Below, in pieces: positions 44,408 to 54,400 of a DNA stretch of 64,000 bases; position 1 is the stretch's first letter; the number at the start of each line of letters is the position of its first letter. This DNA comes from Streptomyces canus 299MFChir4.1 (GTDB taxonomy: Bacteria > Actinomycetota > Actinomycetes > Streptomycetales > Streptomycetaceae), in the NCBI RefSeq assembly GCF_000383615.1, contig NZ_KB911607.1, positions 1 to 64,000 of the forward strand, given 5' to 3'. Position numbers and translations under genes: made by a program. Under the pieces are notes generated by a model. The model had not been told where the DNA came from. It saw only the letters and a list, made by a program, of their open reading frames with translations, and searched no databases.

Positions 44408-45703
44408 TCAGCTCCCCGTTGACTCCACGTTGTTACCCACACCCTGCTTGCGCCGCCAGTCGCTCAGGACCCGGCCGCCCCCGAACAGAAGCAACACCAA
44501 CGCGAACCCGGCCGCGAGGACGTACAGCGCGTACCGTTCCGTCCGTTGCTGCTCGGACTCGCCGAGGACCAGTGTCGCGGCCTGGACGTTGGCGGAGTCG
44601 CCCGCGGGGCCCGCCGTGTCCGGCTTCGGACCGTCGGCCGAGGGCGTCGTCGTGTCGTCGTTGACCGCGGCTGCCGGGTCGATGACACCCCAGCCCACGA
44701 AGTCGTCGCGGCCCGCCTTGGTCCGGTCCGCCGTCTGCTCGATCTGGGTGATGACCTGCTTGTAGTTCCAGTCCGGGTGCTTGGCGCGGATCAGGGCCGC
44801 GACACCCGAGACGTACGGCGCCGCGAAACTCGTGCCCTGGTCGACGCAGTTGCCACCCACCGGCACGGTCGAGACCATGTCGATGCCAGGCGCCGCGACG
44901 CCCACGAACGGGCCGGACTGGGAGAAGGGGGCGCGGGCGTTGTTGCGGTCGGAAGCGGCGACCGCGAGCACGCCCGGATACGCCGCCGGGAACGTCTCCT
45001 TGACCTTGCCGTCCGCCCCGTCGTTGCCGGCCGCGGCGACGATCAGGGCGTCCTGGTCCTGCGCATACTTGACGGCCTGCCGGAAGGCGGCGTCGACGAC
45101 CGGGTCCATCTTCGAGGCGGTGTCCTGCGAGATGTTGATGACCTTGGCGCCGGCGTCGGCCGCGTACTTGATCGCCTTCATCATCGTGCCGACGTTGCCG
45201 CTGCCCTTGTCGTCGTTCTGCCGGATCGGGATGATCGTCGCTTCGGGCGCGAGGCCGACGAAACCGGTGCCGTCGAGCTTCCTGGCCGCGATGATCCCCG
45301 CGACCTTGGTGCCGTGGCCCACCGTGGGGTCGGTCTTGCCGGTGCCGCCCTTGTGCAGGTAGTCCGTGCCGTTGGCGACCGCGCCCTTGAGCTGCGCGTT
45401 GACGGTGTCGACGCCGGTGTCGATCACGGCGACCTTGACGCCCTTGCCCTTGGTGTCCTGCCACAGCTGGTCCAGGACCACACGCTGCAGCGACCAGGGC
45501 GTTCCCTTGATGATGTCGGACGGGAACGAGCAGCTGGTGTCGTCGACCTGGAAGCGCACGTCGTCGTCGGTCAAGGTGGTCCGCACGCGCTCGGCGGCGG
45601 CGCTCGGTGTGGCCCCCGCCAAGGGCAGCCCACAGGCCAGAACCGCCACGACGGCGGTGCCTGCGGCGCTCCGACGCGCGACGCGCGATGCCCCGGATCC
45701 CAC
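44408..45703 (-). CDS. mycP: Type VII secretion-associated serine protease mycosin
   Basis: 431 residues. Signal peptide to about residue 37, subtilase triad Asp95 (VAVIDTG), His130 (GHGT) and Ser292 (GTSFAAP), oxyanion Asn in AAAGNDG, and a C-terminal transmembrane helix near 400-418 that anchors it outside the membrane. Mycosins cap and stabilise ESX pores and trim substrates. GTG start with GGGAGGA upstream; the longer frame to 45814 has no ribosome site. It follows the two WXG100 genes after a strong hairpin. Confidence 0.95.
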   Translation of the reverse strand: MGSGASRVARRSAAGTAVVAVLACGLPLAGATPSAAAERVRTTLTDDDVRFQVDDTSCSFPSDIIKGTPWSLQRVVLDQLWQDTKGKGVKVAVIDTGVDTVNAQLKGAVANGTDYLHKGGTGKTDPTVGHGTKVAGIIAARKLDGTGFVGLAPEATIIPIRQNDDKGSGNVGTMMKAIKYAADAGAKVINISQDTASKMDPVVDAAFRQAVKYAQDQDALIVAAAGNDGADGKVKETFPAAYPGVLAVAASDRNNARAPFSQSGPFVGVAAPGIDMVSTVPVGGNCVDQGTSFAAPYVSGVAALIRAKHPDWNYKQVITQIEQTADRTKAGRDDFVGWGVIDPAAAVNDDTTTPSADGPKPDTAGPAGDSANVQAATLVLGESEQQRTERYALYVLAAGFALVLLLFGGGRVLSDWRRKQGVGNNVESTGS

Positions 45704-45787
45704 TGTCTTACGTCCTCCCGTTTTGTTCCTGCGTGGGACGCGTGAACCCGCTATGAGCGGAAAAGTCCATACGTCCCGTGAACCGCC

Positions 45788-45825
45788 GATGGGGGCGGAT
45801 GCGCGACAGCGCATCCGCCCCCATC
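45788..45825 (-). terminator. Strong hairpin between the WXG100 pair and mycP
   Basis: 17-bp perfect stem with a four-base loop (45788-45804 with 45809-45825), 12 bases after the WXG100 stop. It would let the small substrates be made in excess of the protease. Confidence 0.8.
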
Positions 45826-45836
45826 AAGCGGTCACG

Positions 45837-46130
45837 TCAGCCGCCCCAGATCTGGGCGTTCTTCGACTCGGTCGCCTGGTAGTTCTGGGCGGCGCTGTCG
45901 AGCGCCTTGGCGATGGCCTCCAGCGTCTGCTGCATGGAGGCGGCACGCTGGTCCCACTCGGCCTGCTTGGCGCGGTAGGACTCCTGCGCCGAGCCTTCCC
46001 AGCTGGCGGAGATGCGCTTGACGCCGCTCTCCAGCTCGTCAAGCTGCGTACGGATCTTGCCCGCAGTGCTGCGGACGTCCTGCGCGGCCTGGGAGATCGT
46101 GGCGAAATTTACAAGAATCTGCCCGGACAT
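45837..46130 (-). CDS. WXG100 substrate (EsxA/EsxB type)
   Basis: 97 residues, helical hairpin with the SWEGSAQESY turn (WEG at about 44-46). One of the two core ESX substrates that form a heterodimer. Encoded 67 bases after its partner on the same strand. No signal peptide; exported by EccC-driven T7SS. Which of EsxA and EsxB it corresponds to is not decided here. Confidence 0.92.
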   Translation of the reverse strand: MSGQILVNFATISQAAQDVRSTAGKIRTQLDELESGVKRISASWEGSAQESYRAKQAEWDQRAASMQQTLEAIAKALDSAAQNYQATESKNAQIWGG

Positions 46131-46197
46131 CTCTTCTATGTCTCCTCAGATGTTTGGATGGTCGGTCACGGACGTGCGCCGCGGCGCACGGGTCCGA

Positions 46198-46518
46198 TCA
46201 TCCGAAGGGGGACGAGGCCGCGATGTTCTGGATGGACGCGCGCTGCTCCTCTTCCGAAGCCGCATAGGCCTTGGTGCTCTGGTCGATCGCTTCCTTGATG
46301 TCGTTCAAGATCTGGTTGATCTTGTTGGCATCCTGGTTCACCTGCGACTGCAGGTTGTTGTACGCGGTGGCCGCCGAGCCCTTCCAGCCGCCCGTGATCG
46401 TGTCGATCACGGTCTGCAGGCGGGAGATTTCGCCCTGGATCGAGGAGTTGACCGAGGAGATCTTGCCGCTGAACGCGACCATCTCCTCCTCGGTCATGGT
46501 GAACTGCTGTCCAGCCAT
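46198..46518 (-). CDS. WXG100 substrate (EsxA/EsxB type)
   Basis: 106 residues. Turn motif GGWKGSAATAYNNL (WKG) in the middle, helices either side. Start is the ATG of MAGQQF with GGGGGA upstream; a longer frame reaches 46569 without a ribosome site. First gene of the esx-mycP array. Confidence 0.92.
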   Translation of the reverse strand: MAGQQFTMTEEEMVAFSGKISSVNSSIQGEISRLQTVIDTITGGWKGSAATAYNNLQSQVNQDANKINQILNDIKEAIDQSTKAYAASEEEQRASIQNIAASSPFG

Positions 46519-46821
46519 GTTGTGTCCCCCATGAGACGTAGGAGTTCTAGGTAGACCCGCACATGCCACACCGCCGCCGAAGGGCGGCAGGCGTAGCCAG
46601 TCTGGTCTGCCACCACTCTAGACGCATCCGCTGACAGAACGAACATCCGAAGGGTTCTGTAGCGAGATCGCGATGAACTCAACTCACCTTTTTCACAAGT
46701 TATTTGCTATACGCGCGCGACGCGCGCGCCCAAAAAAGCTGAGGTGAGTGAACGCCACGAAGCTCTCCCCCCGGCCCCAACAGCCTGGAGGAGAGCCCTC
46801 GTTGCGAAGCAGGAGCCTGGC
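46519..46821 (-). promoter_or_regulatory. eccB-esx intergenic region with likely esx promoter
   Basis: 303 bases with no gene. From the eccB side: a hairpin (46762-46768 with 46790-46796), an unusual CGCGCGCG-A-CGCGCGCG block (46712-46728) flanked by AT-rich sequence, and a TAGAGT -10-like box on the minus strand (46615-46620) with a weak TTCGTT at 17 bases, which could start the esx transcript. Confidence 0.45.
46762..46796 (-). terminator. Hairpin after eccB
   Basis: GCTCTCC pairs with GGAGAGC across a 21-base loop, 26 bases past the eccB stop. Confidence 0.5.
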
Positions 46822-48387
46822 TTACGACCCCTGCGCCTGCTCCGCGTTGCCGCTGCTGAGCTCCGGTCCCGCCGCCAGCAGGTCCGCCCACGCCGCCGGG
46901 ACCGCGACCGGCTTGATCTTGCCGTAACCGAGCCTGACCTGGGCGGCGTTGGTCTGCTGGGTGTCGGCCTTCTCGCCGCCGGTGACCGCGCTGTCGTTGC
47001 GTGCGGGGACCGAGTAGCGCAGACCGGTGTCGGTGACGAGGAAGGTGCTGCCGCCGCCGGCGTCGGTGCCCGTGATCCTCTTGAACAGCAGGCCGCTGCC
47101 GGGCGAGACATAGGTGCGGGAACCGCTCTGGGAGAGGTCCTTCGGATAGTCCCGGCCGCTCCAGACCGTCATCAGCTGCCGGTTGTTGTTCTCGTTGATC
47201 GCCCCGCCGTGCCAGACACTGCACGAGACCTTGTCGCCGCCCGGCTTCCAGAACATGTTGGCCTGCACCACCGGCTCTTCGGGCCACGTCTTCTCCGCCA
47301 TCCACTCACCGTTCTCCGGGTGGATGTCGTTGAACCCGACCTGTGCCGGCGCCGGGGTCGTGCCCGCGTACACGGCGTTGATGAACGGGCTGCTGAGCCA
47401 CATCTCCGCCGTGAAGTCGGAGATGGGCCGCACCTCGTCCTTCAGCACGATGTACTTCTGCTGCCTGGCCCCGGTACCGGTCATGAGGACCATGCCCACC
47501 TTGGCGACGCGGGTGGGAAGCCCCTCGACATTCGCCGGCGCCCCGGCGTCCGAACCCAGCGAGGGGAACTCCAGGTCGCCGACGACGTTCAGCGTCTTGA
47601 GGAAGTCCGCGCTGACGGGCTGCGGCTGCACCCCTTCACCGAACACGGCACGCTGGATGTCCTGCAGCGTGTTCTCGGTCGAGAGCCGCCACCCCTTGCC
47701 GCCCACCAGGTAGGCGCTCCCGTCCGGGGTGACCATGTACCGCACACCGTTGCCGCTGAGCGAGCCGGGATCCTTCGGTCCCTCGACGTACAGGACCTTG
47801 TTCCGGTTCAGCTCCCCCTGGTTCTGCAGGAGCTTCCGGTAGTCGCTCTTGTTCAGCACGTACGTCGCGCTGACGGGCTGCCCGTCCTGCCCCGGGGACT
47901 GGCACAGCGCCCAGTTCTTGACCGTCTCGGCGTCCTTCGCGGACGGCAACCGGTCCGGAGCGAACGGAATGCCGACGGTGGCGCCCATCGGGTACTTGCT
48001 GTTGTCGAGCACCGACTCCTTGATCTTCATGACCTGGGGGTTCTCGCCGTTCAGCAGAAGCCGGGCGGAGGCGAGGTTGAGGACGGGGTGCAGGCTGAGC
48101 TTGTCCTCGCCCTTGGTCTTCACCAGCACGTAGCGCGTCGTCGACTCGCTGCCGACGAGGATGTTCTTGCCCTGGCTGTCCCAGCCCTTCGGCGCGGTCG
48201 GGCTGAGCATGCCCCAGGCCCCGAATCCGATGAGCACCAGAGCCGCCACACCGAGACTCGGCAGGACCGTCTTGAGGGGGCGCGGCGCGGCCTCTTCCGA
48301 ACCGTGCGGAGACGGCTGAAGAAACGCCGCCACCGTGCGCCTGCGCGCGAAGGAGTAAGCGTTCAGCTCATCCCGACGTGTCGCCAT
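46822..48387 (-). CDS. eccB: Type VII secretion protein EccB
   Basis: 521 residues. The family opening MATRRDELNAYSFARRRTVA is followed by one transmembrane helix at about 44-62 and a large extracytoplasmic domain with the repeated beta segments of EccB (YVLVKTKGEDKLSLHPVLNL; YMVTPDGSAYLVGGKG). Part of the ESX membrane core. Divergent from eccE; a 195-base spacer holds a shared control region. Confidence 0.95.
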   Translation of the reverse strand: MATRRDELNAYSFARRRTVAAFLQPSPHGSEEAAPRPLKTVLPSLGVAALVLIGFGAWGMLSPTAPKGWDSQGKNILVGSESTTRYVLVKTKGEDKLSLHPVLNLASARLLLNGENPQVMKIKESVLDNSKYPMGATVGIPFAPDRLPSAKDAETVKNWALCQSPGQDGQPVSATYVLNKSDYRKLLQNQGELNRNKVLYVEGPKDPGSLSGNGVRYMVTPDGSAYLVGGKGWRLSTENTLQDIQRAVFGEGVQPQPVSADFLKTLNVVGDLEFPSLGSDAGAPANVEGLPTRVAKVGMVLMTGTGARQQKYIVLKDEVRPISDFTAEMWLSSPFINAVYAGTTPAPAQVGFNDIHPENGEWMAEKTWPEEPVVQANMFWKPGGDKVSCSVWHGGAINENNNRQLMTVWSGRDYPKDLSQSGSRTYVSPGSGLLFKRITGTDAGGGSTFLVTDTGLRYSVPARNDSAVTGGEKADTQQTNAAQVRLGYGKIKPVAVPAAWADLLAAGPELSSGNAEQAQGS

Positions 48388-48504
48388 CGATGGGTCAACT
48401 CCCCGTTATTTCGCTTTGTTGCCGAATGCGGAACTCCCCAGGGCCGCCCGGTACTCCGTGGCGTTTGCTCCTGCAGGGGCCTCTACTATGCCGTGTGACG
48501 ATCG

Positions 48505-48528
48505 CACCGTACGGTACGGGGTACGGTG
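48505..48528. promoter_or_regulatory. Inverted repeat in the eccB-eccE spacer
   Basis: CACCGTAC-N8-GTACGGTG, perfect 8-base arms, 55 bases before the eccE start and 118 before eccB. A TACTAT -10-like box for eccE lies at 48484-48489. A candidate operator controlling both directions. Confidence 0.5.
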
Positions 48529-48582
48529 ATCCGCCGCCAGCTCGAGTCGCGGCCAGACAATGCAAAGGGGTTGTACCGGGGG

Positions 48583-49914
48583 ATGAGCACTGCGACCAGG
48601 TCCCGGCGCCGTAACGGCAGCCGTCGTACCCAGGAGAACCAGGGGCCGGGGCAGGTGCCGGAACCGGCACAGCCATCCACGCCGCCGAGTCCGGCCTCGC
48701 CGTCGCTCGCCCGGCGCCCCGGCAGCATCGGCCCCATCCGCGTCCAGCAGCTGATCGGCTTCGAGCTGGCCGCCGCGGTCCTGCTGATCGGCTGGCTGCT
48801 GCGCCCCATCGGTCTCACCGTCGGCATGGTGCTGGCCGTACCGCTGGTCCTCGCCGGACTGCTGCGCCGGCGCGGCCGCCCGCTGCCCGAGTGGTTCAGC
48901 ACCGCCCGCGCGCTCCAGGACCGCCGCAGGCGCAACGCCGAGCCCGTACCGCCCGGCACCGACCCCGGTTTCGCCCCGGCCGTCGAGTGCGACCCGGCGC
49001 TGCGCACCTACAGCTTCCAGGACCGCGAGCAGCGCGAGATCGGCATGCTCGGCGACGGCACCTTCCTGACCGCGCTGGTTCAGGTGCAGGCCGCGGACAC
49101 CCCGCTGCGTCCTTCGCACGGCACCGGCAACATCCCCCTCGATCTGCTGCAGGGCCTGCTGGAGGTCGACGACATCCGTCTCGCCTCGGTCCAGATCGTT
49201 CAGCACACCCAGCCCGCGCCCGCCCCGCACCTGCCCCCGCAGGCCATGGCGGTCCGCTCCTACGGGCCGCTGCAGGCCCAGAGCATGACGCCGGGGCTGC
49301 GTATCACCTGGGTCGCGCTCAAGCTCGACCCGGAGCTGTGCCCGGAGGCCGTGGAGGCCCGCGGCGGCGGTATGCAGGGCGCACGGCGTGCGCTGCTGCG
49401 GGTCGCCGACCAGCTGGCCAGCCGGCTCATGGGGGCCGGCATGCAGGCCAAGGTGCTGAGCGAGTCGGACATCTGCGGGGCCATCGCGACGTCCAGCTGT
49501 GTCAACCCGATGGCCACCACCGGCGGTGCCGCGATGGACGGCAGCCGCTCGGGCCGCCGTACGGCCGAGACCACCCGCACCTGGCGCTGCGACGACCGGC
49601 TGCACACCACGTACTGGGTCTCGAAGTGGCCGCAGTTCGGGGGCGGCGGACCGGCGTTCCCCCGGCTGGTCGGTGCGCTGACCTCCGCGCCCACCCTCGC
49701 GAGCACCTTCTCGCTCACCATCAGCAGGCAGCGCGGCAAGGTCCTGGCCCTGTCCGGACACGTCCGCCTCACCGGCCGCGGTGAGAACGAACTGGGCGAG
49801 GCCGCCGAGCACTTGGAGCGGGCGGCGTCCGCGTTCAAGGTCGGTCTCGTACGGCTCGACCGTGAGCAGCTGCCCGGAGTTCTGGCCACCCTGCCGCTGG
49901 GAGGTACCCGCTGA
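48583..49914 (+). CDS. eccE: Type VII secretion protein EccE
   Basis: 443 residues from the ATG of MSTATRSRRR. Basic N-terminus, two transmembrane helices at about 55-75 and 78-95, then the soluble EccE domain (RTYSFQDREQREIGMLGDG and on; TTYWVSKWPQF). It surrounds the EccB-C-D core. Overlaps the next ATG by one base (TGATG). Confidence 0.9.
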   Translation: MSTATRSRRRNGSRRTQENQGPGQVPEPAQPSTPPSPASPSLARRPGSIGPIRVQQLIGFELAAAVLLIGWLLRPIGLTVGMVLAVPLVLAGLLRRRGRPLPEWFSTARALQDRRRRNAEPVPPGTDPGFAPAVECDPALRTYSFQDREQREIGMLGDGTFLTALVQVQAADTPLRPSHGTGNIPLDLLQGLLEVDDIRLASVQIVQHTQPAPAPHLPPQAMAVRSYGPLQAQSMTPGLRITWVALKLDPELCPEAVEARGGGMQGARRALLRVADQLASRLMGAGMQAKVLSESDICGAIATSSCVNPMATTGGAAMDGSRSGRRTAETTRTWRCDDRLHTTYWVSKWPQFGGGGPAFPRLVGALTSAPTLASTFSLTISRQRGKVLALSGHVRLTGRGENELGEAAEHLERAASAFKVGLVRLDREQLPGVLATLPLGGTR

Positions 49915-50741
49915 TGTCCACTCCCACCATGCGTCCCTCGGGCCGACCCGGCTTCGGAACCTCCACCCCGGGCTTCCCCGGCCAGCGTCCCGGACATCTG
50001 CCGCGCTCCCCCGAGCCCGCCCGGCTCGGCCCCGAGCGGCGTCTGCGGGCGGCCTTCGGTCTGCTCGGCCCCCGGCGTGAGCGTCACCTCGTCGACGCCG
50101 ACGTGCTGTCGCAGCTGACCCTGCCGGTCGGCGACGACGGTCTGATCCTCGGCATCGACCCCGACAACCAGCCCGCCGTACTGGGCCTGTGCCGCCCCAC
50201 CCGCCTGGACATGGTGCTGGTCGGCGGTACTTGGCTGGCCCAGGTCATCGCCCTGCGGGCGGCGGCGATCGGCGCCCGCGTGGCCGTCGAGACGGCCCGT
50301 CCGCAGCTGTGGGCGCCTATGGCGCAGGCGGCCGGCGGCGGCCAGCAGTGCGTGACGGTGCACCAGGTGGGGCGGATCGCCCCGCAGGGACCGTCCCCGG
50401 CCAGCCCGGTGCTCATCATCCGCGACCTCGGCATCCGTCCGCCGCGCAGCCGTCTCACCACGGCGCCCTGGCAGTCGGTGCTGACCCTGCTCCCCTATCT
50501 CGGCCCCACCGCGCCGCGGCTGCTGGCCAACGCGGACATCGTCGGCGTCCAGCGGATCTCCCCGCAGGAGTCCGAAGTCGTGGGCAGGTCGATGCGGTTG
50601 CCCCAGGGCGACGCGTCCTCCCTGCCGTCCCTCTCCGACAACGTCGCCCTGTGGTGCACGCAGAAGCACCGTCAGTACGTGATGACCCAGCCCACCGACG
50701 CGGAGACCGGTCTCCTCGGGGCGCCCCGCCGCATGGACTGA
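49914..50741 (+). CDS. T7SS-associated cytosolic protein, unknown function
   Basis: 275 residues, no membrane segment. Compact alpha/beta look with RLDMVLVGGTWLAQVIALRA and PVLIIRDLGIRPP. Coupled to eccE by a one-base overlap and conserved, as I recall, beside eccE in Streptomyces; the fold and role are unknown. A hairpin at 50774-50818 ends the unit. Confidence 0.8.
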   Translation: MSTPTMRPSGRPGFGTSTPGFPGQRPGHLPRSPEPARLGPERRLRAAFGLLGPRRERHLVDADVLSQLTLPVGDDGLILGIDPDNQPAVLGLCRPTRLDMVLVGGTWLAQVIALRAAAIGARVAVETARPQLWAPMAQAAGGGQQCVTVHQVGRIAPQGPSPASPVLIIRDLGIRPPRSRLTTAPWQSVLTLLPYLGPTAPRLLANADIVGVQRISPQESEVVGRSMRLPQGDASSLPSLSDNVALWCTQKHRQYVMTQPTDAETGLLGAPRRMD

Positions 50742-50773
50742 CGGGCTGGCCCGTGGCGCGGCCAAGGTCCGGG

Positions 50774-50818
50774 CCCCTCACACGAGTTCGTGACCGAACC
50801 GTTGCGCCGTGTGAGGGG
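50774..50818 (+). terminator. Terminator after the eccE unit
   Basis: CCCCTCACAC pairs with GTGTGAGGGG (50774-50783 with 50809-50818). Confidence 0.7.
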
Positions 50819-50878
50819 GCCCAGGCCAAGTAGGGTGCTCCTGCACGAGGTTCGCTCATGAGAAAGGGCCCGCCGACC

Positions 50879-51172
50879 ATGACTGACGCGGACGACATCG
50901 CCGCAAAGACGCCGGACGAGGACGTCAAGGCGCGAAAGGCGAGGGAACGGGACGAGCTGTACAGCCTCGACATCTCCGGCGTCGAGTGGCACAGCGCACC
51001 CGGCACCGAGGAGCACGAGGAACGCGTCGAGATCGCCTACCTCCCCGAGGGCGCGGTGGCCATGCGGTCCTCCCTGGACCCGGACACCGTGCTGCGCTAC
51101 ACGGAGGCGGAGTGGCGGGCCTTCGTACTGGGCGCGCGCGACGGCGAGTTCGACCTGGAGCAGGCCGAGTAG
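50879..51172 (+). CDS. DUF397-family protein (possible BldB)
   Basis: 97 residues. The core ELYSLDISGVEW and the end RYTEAEWRAFVLGARDGEF match DUF397 proteins. In S. coelicolor the developmental protein BldB is a ~98-residue DUF397 member near this T7SS locus, so this could be its counterpart; I could not compare sequences. ATG chosen with GAAAGGG upstream; another ATG seven codons earlier lacks a ribosome site. Confidence 0.8.
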   Translation: MTDADDIAAKTPDEDVKARKARERDELYSLDISGVEWHSAPGTEEHEERVEIAYLPEGAVAMRSSLDPDTVLRYTEAEWRAFVLGARDGEFDLEQAE

Positions 51173-51475
51173 CGCGGCGGCCGAGTAACGCGGTGGCCGA
51201 GCAGGCACGGCGGCCCGGGCTCAAGAGACAGACAACCGTCACAAGCACGACATCACGGCAGGCGTCGCTCGGTCGCGCGCGAGCGCACAGCGGACGGGCC
51301 TGCCCCGCCGACGCGTGTGGCGTTTACGCTTGATGCGGGTGCGACGTAGGAACCCACGGGTGGGATGTTCGCGTCCAGGGGACTTCAGTCGGATCGGACC
51401 ACAGGAACGGTCGCCCCCAGCCCGGCACATGAGTGCCCACACGGCACGAGGGTGCTCGACCAACCAGGAGGAATT

Positions 51476-54400
51476 GTGCAGAGCGATCGGGACGGGCTGC
51501 GCGCGGGCTGGACCACGCCCAGCGACGACCAGTCCGACGCGGAGTCCGCCACCGAGATGACGGGCGAGTTCACCATCGACTACGCCGCTCCTGCCTGGTA
51601 CACGCAGAGCGCGGCGCCCGAGGCCGAGGCGGTGCCTCCCGCGCCCGCCCCTGCTCCCGCCGCGCCCGCACCGCACCCCGGTTACCCCGATACGTCCGGT
51701 TCCGCGCCGTCGGCTCCCGTCCCCGGCCCGCAGTTCGGCCCGTCCGCGGGTGCGGCCGGCGCGACTCCGCCGCCCCCGCCGCCGTGGGCGGGAAACCCCG
51801 CGGCCCCCCAGCCACCGGTTCCCCCGAACCCGCAGAGCGGCTACGGCTATCCGCAGCCGCCGGTTCCCCCGAACCCCCAGGGCGGCTACGGCTATCCGCA
51901 GCCGCCGGCTCCTCCGCACCCCCAGGGCGGCTACGGCTACCCGCAGCCGCCCGCACCCCCGAACCCGCAGAGCGGTTACGGCTACCCGCAGCCCCCCGCT
52001 CCCCCGGCGCCCGCGCAGCCCGTGGCCCCGGCGGCGCCCGCGCCTCCCATGGCGTCGCCTGCGCCCGCCGCTCCTCCGGCCGCTCCCACGCCTCCCGCCG
52101 CTCCCGTGGCTCCGGCGCCTCCGGGACCCCCCGGCGCCCAGAACAGCACCGACGCCGCCGCGCCTTCGACCGGCGCCGACGCGGAAGGCCGTACCGACAT
52201 CCCGGCCGCCGCCGCTACGACGCCGGGCGCCCCGCAGCCCCCCGCCGCCCCGGCGGCCGACGCGCCCACCGCACCCGAGCCGCCGACCTCCGGCGAGGCT
52301 CCGCAGGTGTCCGCAGAGGCGGGAGACACCGCACCGGCCGCCCCTGCCGCTGCCCCTGCCCCTGCCCCTGCCCCGAGCGAGGCAGCACCCGCATCCGGCT
52401 CGGACGACGAGGGCGCGGACACCCCGCAGCCCCCGCCCGGCGCCGAGGCCGCGCCCGCAGCACCGGAGTCCCCGGCCGACACCTCCGCCGGTGACTCCGA
52501 GACCGGCGCGGAACCACAGCCCGCCGCGCCGGACACCCCGGTGGCTCAACCGGCCGTACCGGAGCAGCCCCCGGCCGCCCCGAGCGCCGCCCCGGAGCAG
52601 CCCGAGGCGGCACCGTCGCCCGTATCCGAGCAGCCCGCAGCGCAGCCGGAGGGCTGGCGACCCCCGCCCGCGCCGCAGGGTGCCGTCCCGCCGCTCCCGC
52701 CGCAGTTCGCTTCGGTGGACTCCGGCACAGCCCCGCCGGCGGCCCCGGAGTGGACGACGGGCGGACAGCCGCAGCCGCCCGCCGCGCAGCCGGGCACCCC
52801 GCCTCCGCCCGCCCAGCCGGCGGCCGCCGCCGCCCCGCCCCAGGCACCGCAGCCCGCGCCCTCCGGCTGGCCGGCCACCCCGCCGCAGCCCGACGGCCCG
52901 GCGGGTCAGGGCGGTTACGGTTACCCGCAGCCGCCCGCGCCGCAGAACCCGCAGAGCGGCTACGGCTTCCCTCAGACCCCCCAGCCTCCGGCGCCGCAGC
53001 CCCCGCAGAGCGGCTACGGCTACCCGCAGCCGCCCGCTCCCCCCAACCCGCAGCCCGGTTACGGGTTCCCGCAGCCCCCCGCGCCGCAGAACCCGCAGAG
53101 CGGCTACGGCTTCCCGCAGGCACCCCCGCCCGCCCCGGGCGGTTACGGGTACCCGCAGCAGCCCGCCCCGGGCCAGCCCCAGCAGCAGGCCCCGGCGCAG
53201 CCCGGTCAGCCCGTGCCCCCGGCCCAGCCGGGACAGCAGCCGCAGCCGCCGCAGGCCCAGCCCAACCCCTACGCGGGCGCTCCCGGCCAGCCGGGCGTGG
53301 ACCCCCGTACCGGTGCCGCCTGGCCCGCCGCCGTCCAGCACGACCAACGGCAGCAGGTCGCGGGCGCAGGTGCGCCGCTCGGCTACAACGCCGCGGTCGA
53401 GCTGACCTCGGACCGGCTGGTCAACAGCAAGAAGCAGAAGGCGAAGAGCAGCCGTCCCACTCCCGGTGGGTCGAAGTTCAAGCTCGGCGGCAAGAAGGAG
53501 GAGCAGGAGAGGCAGCGCAAGCTCGACCTCATCCGCACCCCGGTGCTGTCCTGCTACCGGATCGCGGTGATCAGCCTCAAGGGCGGCGTGGGCAAGACGA
53601 CCACGACCACCGCCCTCGGCTCCACTCTCGCCACCGAGCGGCAGGACAAGATCCTCGCCATCGACGCCAACCCGGACGCCGGCACGCTCGGCCGCCGGGT
53701 GCGGCGCGAGACCGGCGCGACCATCCGCGACCTGGTCCAGGCGATCCCGTACCTCAACTCGTACATGGACATCCGGCGGTTCACGTCCCAGGCGGCCTCC
53801 GGCCTGGAGATCATCGCCAACGACGTCGACCCGGCCGTGTCCACGACGTTCAACGACGAGGACTACCGGCGCGCGATCGACGTGCTGGGGCGCCAGTACC
53901 CGATCATCCTCACGGACTCGGGCACGGGCCTGCTCTACAGCGCCATGCGCGGGGTCCTGGACCTCGCCGACCAGCTGATCATCATCTCGACGCCGTCGGT
54001 GGACGGCGCGAGCAGCGCCAGCACGACGCTCGACTGGCTGTCGGCGCACGGGTACGCGTCCCTGGTCTCGCGGTCCATCACCGTGATCTCCGGGGTCCGC
54101 GAGACCGGCAAGATGATCAAGGTGGAGGACATCGTCACCCACTTCGAGCAGCGCTGCCGTGGCGTCATCGTCGTGCCGTTCGACGAGCACCTGGCGGCCG
54201 GTGCCGAGGTCGACCTCGACATGATGCGGCCGAAGGTCCGGGAGGCGTACTTCGACCTCGCCGCGATGGTGGCCGAGGACTTCGTGCGGGCCCAGCAGGA
54301 GCAGGGCCTGTGGACGGGGCAGGGCGGCCACCAGCCGCCGACCATGGCTCCCCCGATGCCGGGCCAGCAGCAGGCCCAGCCGCCGGCCGCGCAGCCGCCG

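Noticed and set aside
51818..53160. Repeat clusters that could be taken for a CRISPR array
   Set aside because: They are in-frame codons for GYGYPQPP-type peptide repeats without unique spacers.
51239..54331. 1030-codon minus-strand frame over the Pro-rich ATPase
   Set aside because: Gly/Arg-rich complement of Pro/Ala codons; no family pattern.
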